Of a stretch of DNA of 64,000 bases, positions 57,945 to 64,000 are shown in pieces. The DNA comes from an uncultured Roseobacter sp. (GTDB lineage Bacteria; Pseudomonadota; Alphaproteobacteria; Rhodobacterales; Rhodobacteraceae), in assembly GCA_947488305.1 (NCBI GenBank), contig CANKZM010000009.1, positions 99,656 to 163,655 on the forward strand. The letters are read 5' to 3'. Made by a program: the position numbers and the translations under genes. The notes beneath the pieces are model-generated. The model searched no databases, was not told the origin of the DNA, and was given only the letters and a program-made list of their open reading frames with translations. Numbering within the stretch: the first letter of the stretch is position 1; every line of letters begins with the position of its first letter.

Positions 57945-58420
57945 AGAAAGCCATACAAACTCTCGGCGATCAACACTTAGTTCGACCTGTTATAAAGTTC
58001 AGTTTCTAAAGGCTCTTGGGAGTCATTAGCTTCTCTGCCAAGGAACCCCGCTTGAACCTGACACGCTTTCTCCGCATCCCTGTAAGCCGACATTTATTCA
58101 AATTGCGGAATCGGTCAAGTGGGGTTCGAACCGAACCTCGGATGCAGCGCAGCAACTGCGATATCACGGTCTCAACCTTCATCGAGGACGGTCCCTGGCC
58201 GACATCCCAAACACATACTTGATGCCGCAGGTGCAGCCCGCATAGCGGGCATTGGTCAGCAAAAGTAACGGCTAGTTGGAACAGCTCTTGGCTCCCGAGC
58301 GTGCTAGATACGGAGCTCCTTTCTTTTGGCAATCTATCGATGATGGTTTGCATACTCGGTCGCATCGTGAGTAGATAATAAACCACTTGTTTAATTAACT
58401 GATTAGTATAATAAAGACTT
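57945..58420. other. Intergenic region before the ArsR operon
   Basis: About 475 bases. Its right end (58385-58420) is A/T-rich with a perfect TATAAT. The rest has no recognisable gene; an antisense open frame there lacks family features and overlaps the ArsR gene. Confidence 0.35.
58407..58412 (+). promoter_or_regulatory. -10 element TATAAT of the ArsR operon
   Basis: A perfect -10 hexamer ends 8 bp before the ATG. Transcription should start at or next to the ATG, so the message is probably leaderless. No Shine-Dalgarno sequence is present. The -35 is unclear. Confidence 0.5.
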
Positions 58421-58756
58421 ATGACTAAAGACGACCAGCTAGACGCAGCGTTCTCCGCCCTGGCGCATCCAGTGCGTCGGGCAATTCTGGCACAATTGGC
58501 ATGCGGAACGGCAAGCGTGAATGCTTTGGCAGAGCCGTTTGATATGACCTTACCAGCCGTATCCAAACACATCCGAGTGCTGGAAACCGCCGGCCTGATT
58601 TCCCGGGAAAAGAACGCCCAGTTTCGGCTGTGCACATTAGAAACGGCACCCATCCGGGAAATCGCAAGTTGGACCGAAAGATATCGGACCATTTGGGAGG
58701 GGCGCTTCAATGCAATGGACACTCTTTTGGCTGACATGAAGGAAAAAGATCAATGA
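58421..58756 (+). CDS. ArsR family transcriptional regulator
   Basis: 111-residue winged-helix protein: AAFSALAHPVRRAILAQLACGTASVNALAEPFDMTLPAVSKHIRVLETAGLI. No metal-binding cysteines are present in the usual alpha-3 or alpha-5 positions. It belongs to the ArsR subgroup that precedes SRPBCC genes. It overlaps the next gene by 4 bp. Confidence 0.9.
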   Translation: MTKDDQLDAAFSALAHPVRRAILAQLACGTASVNALAEPFDMTLPAVSKHIRVLETAGLISREKNAQFRLCTLETAPIREIASWTERYRTIWEGRFNAMDTLLADMKEKDQ

Positions 58757-59250
58757 GCGAAGAAACAGAATGGGTTCGGATCGAACGGGAAATTGACGCG
58801 TCAATCGATCTTGTCTGGCAAATGTGGACTGACCCAGCGTTGTTCAAACAATGGTACGGCCCGAACGGCATGTCTGTGCCCACGGCCGAGATGGACGTGA
58901 CAGTCGGTGGAGCCCGAAAGGTCTGCATGGCGATGCAATCGCCTGAACGGTCGATGGAGATGTGGTTCACCGGCGTCTACAAAGAGGTCAGCGCGCCAGG
59001 CCGCCTCGTCTATACCGAAAGCATGTGTGACGCGGCTGGCACCATCATTTCGCCCCAGTCGATGGGGATGCCGGACACTTTCCCTGACATTACCGAGGTC
59101 ATCGTCGAGCTCAGCGAGGTCGACGGCAAAACCCGGATGGTGATGGTCCATGTGGGTGTTGCCGAAGGCACCGCTGGGGCTGGCGGCTGGAACCAGGCCT
59201 TCGACAAGCTGGCTGCGTTCGCGCAGACGTTGGCCGATGAAGGGTCGTGA
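58753..59250 (+). CDS. SRPBCC (AHSA1-like) domain protein
   Basis: 165 residues: REIDASIDLVWQMWTDPALFKQWYGP and a later VDGKTRMVMVHVG strand place it in the AHSA1/START-like fold with a hydrophobic ligand cavity. ArsR plus SRPBCC pairs are common and their ligands unknown. It overlaps the ArsR gene by 4 bp and the next gene by 14 bp. Confidence 0.87.
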   Translation: MSEETEWVRIEREIDASIDLVWQMWTDPALFKQWYGPNGMSVPTAEMDVTVGGARKVCMAMQSPERSMEMWFTGVYKEVSAPGRLVYTESMCDAAGTIISPQSMGMPDTFPDITEVIVELSEVDGKTRMVMVHVGVAEGTAGAGGWNQAFDKLAAFAQTLADEGS

Positions 59251-59830
59251 GGTGCGCGAACTTGCGGTGCTGACATTTGTGACTCTGGATGGGGTCATGC
59301 AATCCCCAAGCATGACCGAGGAAGACCCCTCCGGCGGATTTACTCGAGGCGGTTGGGCAGCCCCCTATTGGGACGGTGTGATGCCGCACGTTGAACGCGT
59401 CGCCATGTCGAAACCTTACGACATCCTTTTTGGACGCAAGACCTATGACATCTTCGCTGGACATTGGCCAAACGCGCAGCGCTCCGATCTTGGCGACAGG
59501 TTGAATGCGGCGCAAAAGTATGTGGCCACATCGCAATCTCAACCATTGACCTGGGAAAACTCGCATGCGCTGAAAGGCGACATGGCGAAGGCTGTGAAAG
59601 AGTTGAAGGACCAAGACGGGCCACTGTTACAGGTTCATGGCAGCTCTGAATTGGTCCAAACGCTGCAATCTCACGATCTGATCGATGAGTTTCGGATCTG
59701 GACTTTCCCTGTCGTTGTCGGAGCAGGGAAACGGTTGTTTGAGAGCACCGCCTCCCCGCGCACCTACGCTCTGATGAACGCTGAAGCCCTTGAAAACAGC
59801 GTAATCCATCAATGCCTTAGGCGGGCGTGA
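59237..59830 (+). CDS. Dihydrofolate reductase / RibD C-terminal family protein
   Basis: 197 residues from the ATG at 59237, which lies inside the SRPBCC gene; a GTG at 59252 is a possible start. The fold is DHFR-like: LTFVTLDGVMQSP, ILFGRKTYDIFAGHWP, LLQVHGSSELVQTL and VVGAGKRLFE. These proteins bind NADPH, and the substrate is unknown. The gene ends 14 bp inside the oppositely oriented membrane protein gene. Confidence 0.83.
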   Translation: MKGREVRELAVLTFVTLDGVMQSPSMTEEDPSGGFTRGGWAAPYWDGVMPHVERVAMSKPYDILFGRKTYDIFAGHWPNAQRSDLGDRLNAAQKYVATSQSQPLTWENSHALKGDMAKAVKELKDQDGPLLQVHGSSELVQTLQSHDLIDEFRIWTFPVVVGAGKRLFESTASPRTYALMNAEALENSVIHQCLRRA

Positions 59831-60251
59831 CTGACGTCCGCCCTGCCCTGCGAAAAATCAAAGCCAAAGCCAGTGCAAACAGGCCGAACTGCAAACACAG
59901 ATAGACGGTTTCCATCAAGATATAGGTGCCCGCTTGAGGTACGTTCTGCTTGGCCACCAGCGCCAGCACGTGGCTTGTCCAAAAGAACAGTCCCAGCAAA
60001 GCTGCGAACTTGATCGCGCGCGCAAGGCCGTCACGACCAAGTCGAAACATGGGGTAAATGAAAGCCAGCACGGCACCTTGAACAACCATCGACGCAAAGC
60101 CGACAGCGATGTTCGGCTCGCCCTCGAAGTATCCGAAATTCACATACCTGTCTTTGAACAGGAGCAAATGCCAGACAATCGCAAGGGGGAAGACGATCAG
60201 CGGATAGGCAACAGCAGCCAGGATTTGTTGCTTCAACATGTCGAACTTCAT
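59817..60251 (-). CDS. Four-helix membrane protein, unknown function
   Basis: The start at 60251 overlaps the VOC gene stop by 4 bp. The 144 residues contain four hydrophobic segments (about 8-30, 50-70, 80-105, 115-135) and a family-like WHLLLFKDRYVNFG loop. I do not assign a DUF. It is coexpressed with the VOC protein and thus under the HxlR operators upstream. Confidence 0.68.
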   Translation of the reverse strand: MKFDMLKQQILAAVAYPLIVFPLAIVWHLLLFKDRYVNFGYFEGEPNIAVGFASMVVQGAVLAFIYPMFRLGRDGLARAIKFAALLGLFFWTSHVLALVAKQNVPQAGTYILMETVYLCLQFGLFALALALIFRRAGRTSVTPA

Positions 60252-60598
60252 CCCATTTTGCCACGCTTCCAAAGCGCCATCGGGCTCCCGCCCGGATCGC
60301 GGATGAAACTGGCATCTCCAGCAGGACCCTTGACGTTTTCGGCGATAACACGTGCACCGTTTTCGCGCGCGCGACCCGTGGCGGCTTCCAGATCGTCAAC
60401 CTCGAAGTAAGGCACCCACCCGGTGATCCCATCCATCTCGTCGCATGTCGCGGCGAACGGCATGTCCCCACTCGGCTCGGTCAGAAATGTCATCGCGCCA
60501 ATATCTTGGGGCTGCCATCCAAACATCGATTTCAGGAACTCTGTCGTTTCTTGCGGTTTCTTCGTCATGTTGTCGTACCAAACGAAAGGTGCAGGCAT
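60248..60598 (-). CDS. VOC (glyoxalase-fold) protein
   Basis: The ATG at 60598 follows GGAGAG. 116 residues: PFVWYDNMTKKPQETTEFLKSMFGW starts the first beta-alpha-beta unit, and the last strand has DPGGSPMALWK. This fold includes glyoxalases, dioxygenases and resistance proteins, and the activity cannot be stated. It is divergent from an HxlR regulator with two shared operator candidates. Confidence 0.82.
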   Translation of the reverse strand: MPAPFVWYDNMTKKPQETTEFLKSMFGWQPQDIGAMTFLTEPSGDMPFAATCDEMDGITGWVPYFEVDDLEAATGRARENGARVIAENVKGPAGDASFIRDPGGSPMALWKRGKMG

Positions 60599-60608
60599 GT
60601 TTCTCTCC

Positions 60609-60625
60609 ACTTGCATTTTGCAAGT
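60609..60625. promoter_or_regulatory. HxlR operator candidate O1
   Basis: A perfect inverted repeat, ACTTGCA-TTT-TGCAAGT, overlaps the 5' untranslated region of the VOC gene. It is nearly identical to O2, 34 bp away centre to centre. Confidence 0.72.
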
Positions 60626-60643
60626 AATTTGATACTTCGGTTG

Positions 60644-60658
60644 CTTGCATATTGCAAG
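60644..60658. promoter_or_regulatory. HxlR operator candidate O2
   Basis: A perfect inverted repeat, CTTGCA-TAT-TGCAAG, 28 bp before the HxlR start. Shares its arms with O1. Confidence 0.72.
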
Positions 60659-60685
60659 TGCCTTGCAGTCCTCTATATCTGAACC

Positions 60686-61123
60686 ATGAATTCAGGCAGA
60701 AAAACCGACTGGAATGGATGCCCTACCCGCTATGCTGCCGGCATCGTGGGCGATAAGTGGTGCTTTCTATTGCTGAGGGATGTCCTGCTTCACGGCAAAC
60801 GCACTTACCGCGAATTCCTCGCCTCACCTGAAGGCATCTCAACCAATATCCTTGCAAACCGCCTTGCCAAGCTTGAGACGCTTGGCATGTTGACCCGTGA
60901 ACCGGACCCACGCAAAGCCAGCAGCATTTGCTACTTTCCGACGAAGAAATCCAAGGACTTCTTGCCTGCCTTGGTCTCGATGATGGTTTGGGCAACGCAG
61001 CATGACGAGGCAACCGAAGCGCCCGCCTCTTTTGCGGAAAGCTACTCCACCGATCCTGGCGGGACTATCGCGTGGTACGAGGCCGAGATTGAACGCGTCG
61101 ATCAGGCGCTACGATCCAGCTGA
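60686..61123 (+). CDS. HxlR family transcriptional regulator (1)
   Basis: 145 residues. The HxlR winged helix runs from about 10 to 100: NGCPTRYAAGIVGDKWCFLLLRDVLL, then ISTNILANRLAKLETLGMLTRE. Cys12 is at the position used for redox or electrophile sensing in this family, and a second Cys (in DKWC) lies close. It probably controls itself and the divergent VOC/membrane-protein pair. It converges with HxlR (2), with a 15-bp overlap. Confidence 0.9.
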   Translation: MNSGRKTDWNGCPTRYAAGIVGDKWCFLLLRDVLLHGKRTYREFLASPEGISTNILANRLAKLETLGMLTREPDPRKASSICYFPTKKSKDFLPALVSMMVWATQHDEATEAPASFAESYSTDPGGTIAWYEAEIERVDQALRSS

Positions 61124-61462
61124 CCGATTGACCCACCAATCGTGCATCGATGTGAACACCGGGGCCAGCGCCAATCCATCCGCGCTGGCTGAGTATTCGA
61201 CCCGTGGCGGCACCTCTGCATAAACGTTTCGAGTGACCAGCCCATCAGCTTCCAGCGCGCGCAACTGGTTGGTCAACATCGTCTGCGTGATCCCATCGAT
61301 GGATTTGCGCAATTCGCCAAACCGCTTGGTGCCCTGAAAGATCAGAATCTGCAGAATAAGCAGTTTCCATTTGCCCCCAATCATACCGATGACTTTTGGT
61401 GCGGGACATGAACTTTCGTCGGATACACGCGCTTGATCTGGTTCGACAATGGCCTCGGGCAT
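61109..61462 (-). CDS. HxlR family transcriptional regulator (2)
   Basis: 117 residues: SSCPAPKVIGMIGGKWKLLILQILIFQGTKRFGELRKSI and ITQTMLTNQLRALEADGLVTR. A single Cys19 sits at the usual sensing position. It is divergent from GST; a large palindrome covers its likely -10. Confidence 0.9.
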   Translation of the reverse strand: MPEAIVEPDQARVSDESSCPAPKVIGMIGGKWKLLILQILIFQGTKRFGELRKSIDGITQTMLTNQLRALEADGLVTRNVYAEVPPRVEYSASADGLALAPVFTSMHDWWVNRSAGS

Positions 61463-61484
61463 CCTGTTTTCCTCATTAGTACGA

Positions 61485-61505
61485 TTTTTGATAGTATATC
61501 AAAAA
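61485..61505. promoter_or_regulatory. HxlR (2) operator candidate
   Basis: A perfect 21-bp inverted repeat, TTTTTGATA-GTA-TATCAAAAA, lies 22 bp before the HxlR (2) start. It covers a minus-strand TATACT (61493-61498), which is a likely -10, so binding would autorepress. Confidence 0.72.
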
Positions 61506-61516
61506 ATTCTGCCTAC

Positions 61517-61545
61517 TTTTCAAATCATACCAAGATAGATAATCC
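61517..61545 (+). promoter_or_regulatory. Promoter candidate for the GST operon
   Basis: TTTTCA (61517-61522) and TAATCC (61540-61545) with 17-bp spacing, directly beside the HxlR (2) palindrome. Confidence 0.4.
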
Positions 61546-61578
61546 TCTGCAAACACCCACTGACGGAGGAACGTTATC

Positions 61579-62247
61579 ATGTCCCTGGAAATTTGGACTG
61601 TAAGCGGCGCGCCCAGCCCCTGGCGCGTGGCACTCGGAATGGCTTTCAAAGGCCTCGACTACAACGTCAACATGCTATCCGCAGCACGAAAAGAGCACAA
61701 ATCTGATGCCTACTTTGCCATTAATCCACGCGGCACCGTCCCGACCGTGAAAGAAGGCGACACGACCCTCAGCCAATCCGTTGCGATCCTGGCCTGGCTG
61801 GATCGAAAATACCCAGCCAAACCCCTATTTGGGGAAACGCCGCAGGACACAGGCCTCATCTGGCAGCGGACCATGGAAATCTTTGACTATCTGCCAGACG
61901 CCACAAGCGGTGTCCTTTCCCCGATCTTCTTCCAAGGCGCAGACGAAGCCACAGACGACCTAAAGAACGCCAGCGAAAGGCTGCAAGTGGAACTTGCGCA
62001 CCTGACCGGCTTCTTGGTCGACACCCCGTTCCTGTCAGGTGCACGCCCAGGCGCGGCTGACGCCGTCGCATTCCCGCACGTGCGTTTGATCCAGCGGGCG
62101 ATGGAAACGAAACCTGGGATCATGCAAGCGCTCGGCTTGCCGGACCTTGCGACCGTATCACGCGAAATAGCGAATTGGGTCAGCCGGATCGAAGCCCTCC
62201 CAAACGTCGCCGCAACCTTTCCGCCCCATTGGGCCGAAGCCGCCTAA
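61579..62247 (+). CDS. Glutathione S-transferase family protein
   Basis: 222 residues. The thioredoxin-like N-terminal domain has SGAPSPWRVALGMAFKGLDYNVNML, the conserved cis-Pro in RGTVPTVKEGDTTLSQSVAIL, and an all-helical C-terminal domain. A GGAGGAACG ribosome-binding site precedes it. It is likely induced by electrophiles through HxlR (2) (inference). Confidence 0.88.
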   Translation: MSLEIWTVSGAPSPWRVALGMAFKGLDYNVNMLSAARKEHKSDAYFAINPRGTVPTVKEGDTTLSQSVAILAWLDRKYPAKPLFGETPQDTGLIWQRTMEIFDYLPDATSGVLSPIFFQGADEATDDLKNASERLQVELAHLTGFLVDTPFLSGARPGAADAVAFPHVRLIQRAMETKPGIMQALGLPDLATVSREIANWVSRIEALPNVAATFPPHWAEAA

Positions 62248-62258
62248 GGACAACCCCG

Positions 62259-62717
62259 ATGACAGCAAGAAGCTACACCAAATCCATTGACGTCCAAGCA
62301 GCCCCTTCCGCCGCGTTCAAGGCAGTTACCGAGGGGGTCGCACACTGGTGGACCCGACCCGATCAACCTCTGACCAACATTGGGGATCGCGCGAAATTCA
62401 CCTTCCCACCCGGTGTGTCATACTGGACGTTCGAGTTGACCGGCATGAAACAACCAAGCCAAGTCGAATGGACCTGCATGGATGCCCTGCACATCCACGA
62501 AGGTCAGCCGAAAGAGATCGAAACCGAGTGGCTTGACACCAAGGTGCTGTGGAAAATCACCGCACAGGGGAACGGCTCTAGAATTGAGATGCGGCACCAA
62601 GGGCTCACGCCAGAATTGCTATGCTATGATGTTTGCGAGGCGGGCTGGGACATGTTTTTTCTGGGCAGTCTCAAACAATACCTCGACACAGGGCAAGGCA
62701 CGCCTCACCAAGGATAA
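62259..62717 (+). CDS. SRPBCC domain protein (2)
   Basis: 152 residues from the ATG at 62259, with AAGGA upstream. SIDVQAAPSAAFKAVTEGVAHWWTR opens the START-like fold, and the end has GWDMFFLGSLKQYLDTG as in SRPBCC proteins. It is 11 bp after GST, so it is the second gene of that operon. Confidence 0.82.
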   Translation: MTARSYTKSIDVQAAPSAAFKAVTEGVAHWWTRPDQPLTNIGDRAKFTFPPGVSYWTFELTGMKQPSQVEWTCMDALHIHEGQPKEIETEWLDTKVLWKITAQGNGSRIEMRHQGLTPELLCYDVCEAGWDMFFLGSLKQYLDTGQGTPHQG

Positions 62718-62927
62718 GGCCGGTCCTGCGCAAAGGACAACAAGTTTGAACCACTCACATCTATACTGGAGCATAGAATTACGCGCTAAAGCTACCGTTC
62801 TCCGGGGGCTATGTGGCGTCGGATTGGCGGCATTTGCGCTCTCGTCGCAAGTTGCCGCCGGAACAATGGATGTCGAACCCAGTCTCGAGGCAGCCGACGG
62901 CGAGGTTGAAAAATTCGACGGTCGTAG

Positions 62928-63209
62928 TCAGCTTCGGTCACCTTGTCCAATCCCAAGGCGGTCGTGGCCTGGATGGCGGCATTGTCAGTTGGCCTCGGAA
63001 ACGAAGATGCTTCGGTCAATCTACTGATCGGGACTTCGGGATGTGCCCTAGTCGGGTTTCTCGTTTACAAGGCCTACGCGGCTGCCTTTTCGCTTTCAGT
63101 TGTTACGAAGAGTTACATGAAGTTACGTCGTTGGATCGATGGAGTGGTTTCGGCTCTATATGCTATTGCAGTGATCACACTCATCCGGTCAGCTTTTACA
63201 AGAATATGA
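62928..63209 (+). pseudogene. C-terminal fragment of a LysE/RhtB-type exporter
   Basis: The frame encodes VTLSNPKAVVAWMAAL and three hydrophobic segments ending in SALYAIAVITLIRSAF, matching the second half of LysE family proteins. Two stops directly upstream (62907 and 62925) remove the N-terminal half, including the GPGP signature. Confidence 0.62.
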
Positions 63210-63769
63210 CTGTGTCCAGTGGTCGTATGCTGGCTTGCGCGCATGCGAACGCGCCCCATTTTGCACTGGGTGCTGAATGGGGTAGGTACTCGCTCGCAGC
63301 GGTCGCCAGACCCAACGCAGTGTCGCATTTTGGTCGGTTTCACCGAAAATTGAAGAAGGCCCGTTCCTCCCAAATGCTGCACCAGTCGTATTGAGGCGAT
63401 TAGCGCCGAAAGCCGACATTGGTGCCATTAGTCGCGGCCCAATTTCGACTCAAATAGCAAATTCTGAATGGGGTGCTCCCGCCCGATATTTCCGCCGGTT
63501 GCGGCGGACGCAAAGACGGGAGAAGGTTGGTAATTGAGCTTGCAATTTTCTGAAAACATTGATCAACACATTTGATTGACGCAAACAGATTTACTTCTTT
63601 GCCGTACGTTAACTGCCAGCCCTTGGTTGAGAACTATGTTCGGAGCACGTGAACTGTACAGTGTGCATGGCGTACCACCAGCGCTGCCGTTGAACCCAAG
63701 AAGAACTCCTTCATTCCGGGTTTGTGCGATGCGAGGATCAGTCACTCTTATGGTGCGCACATTCCGCCC
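63210..63769. other. Region without supported gene near the right edge
   Basis: About 560 bases between two transporter fragments. A motif GCCGAAAGCCGACATT (63404-63419) resembles the CCGGACATTC motif seen elsewhere in the accessory part. No gene is supported. Confidence 0.3.
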
Positions 63770-63997
63770 AACTTCATTCTCTTGTTCGGGCCGGGCATTT
63801 CAATGCTGGCTCCAACGATCCTTTATCTCGCACAAGGACAGTTGCCTTTGATTTGCGCTGCCTTCTTTGTTATCGGGTTTGGCCCGTCGATGTGGTCGAT
63901 CGCACAAAACTCAGTCCGGCAAAGTGTCCAGCCCCATTTCTATGGGCCACTTTTCAGCAAGGTTTCTGGTACGGGCGGGCGCATGTTTAGGGCCTGA
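63770..63997 (+). pseudogene. Fragment of an MFS transporter gene
   Basis: About 55 residues (FILLFGPGISMLAPTILYL, then VIGFGPSMWSIAQNSVRQSVQPH) match the cytoplasmic loop and helices near the C-terminal half of MFS drug-efflux-type proteins. Flanking residues do not fit and a stop follows at 63995-63997. Confidence 0.45.
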
Positions 63998-64000
63998 TGA

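Noticed and set aside
58118..58140. GGTTCGAACC sequence as a second tRNA-derived attachment site
   Set aside because: Only the generic T-loop-like core matches; flanks do not resemble the tRNA-Ser 3' end.
58006..58737. Minus-strand open frame upstream of and across the ArsR gene
   Set aside because: Half of it is antisense to the ArsR gene and the rest matches nothing recognisable.

Overview
This window looks like chromosome from a marine alphaproteobacterium of the Roseobacter group (Rhodobacteraceae). That is inference from gene content and order: long-form PstC/PstA, a ChpT-type phosphotransferase, OlsB/OlsA, IalB-like and PAS_5-like proteins, a ribosomal protein L21 with a C-terminal extension, Tad-type TadE/TadG proteins, and Liv and TRAP transporters. 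No rRNA or CRISPR array is present, and one tRNA (Ser, CGA) was found.

Left part (1-14.5 kb): a three-gene glycosyltransferase operon, cut by the left edge, is followed by three Tad/Flp envelope genes (vWA-TadG and two TadE-like). Next come a Tat-exported DUF882 protein and an envelope operon of L,D-transpeptidase, lpxD, a private acyl carrier protein and a beta-ketoacyl-ACP synthase. An IalB-like secreted protein and a HerA-like ATPase flank an intergenic region that appears to encode two tandem small RNAs on the minus strand.

Middle (14.5-36.3 kb): a branched-chain amino-acid ABC operon (livK-G-F-H-M) diverges from a PQQ-type sugar dehydrogenase gene. A GlxA/AraC regulator diverges from class II DAHP synthase. 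A packed run follows of yicC, gmk, a gamma-carbonic anhydrase gene, a trans-sulfuration enzyme gene and the complete phosphate regulon phoR-pstSCAB-phoU-phoB, with a three-repeat Pho box before pstS. This PhoR has no membrane segment.

Housekeeping block (36.3-49.7 kb): a BKACE enzyme gene, aroQ, tsf, rpsB, a PA14-like exported protein, olsB-olsA, a DUF3553 protein, chpT, proA, proB, obgE, a GNAT gene, a LysE gene, rpmA, rplU and two tandem DUF2059 genes.

Accessory part (49.9-64 kb): it begins at the tRNA-Ser gene. Beside it is a tyrosine recombinase broken by a stop codon and a frameshift, then the 3' end of an outer-membrane beta-barrel gene. A TRAP transporter set follows with a divergent GntR regulator and an SDR dehydrogenase, then a methyltransferase. 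A tight string of small regulator-enzyme modules comes next: ArsR/SRPBCC/DHFR-like; a membrane protein and a VOC protein divergent from one HxlR; a second HxlR divergent from GST/SRPBCC. Both HxlR intergenic regions carry clear palindromic operator candidates. The last 1.3 kb holds only transporter gene fragments (LysE-like, MFS-like).

The strongest candidates for undescribed biology are the tandem small RNAs at 12.64-12.87 kb, the two HxlR operator sets, the lpxD-ACP-KAS cassette and the soluble PhoR. All names rest on reading the sequence and on motif memory; no database search was run.
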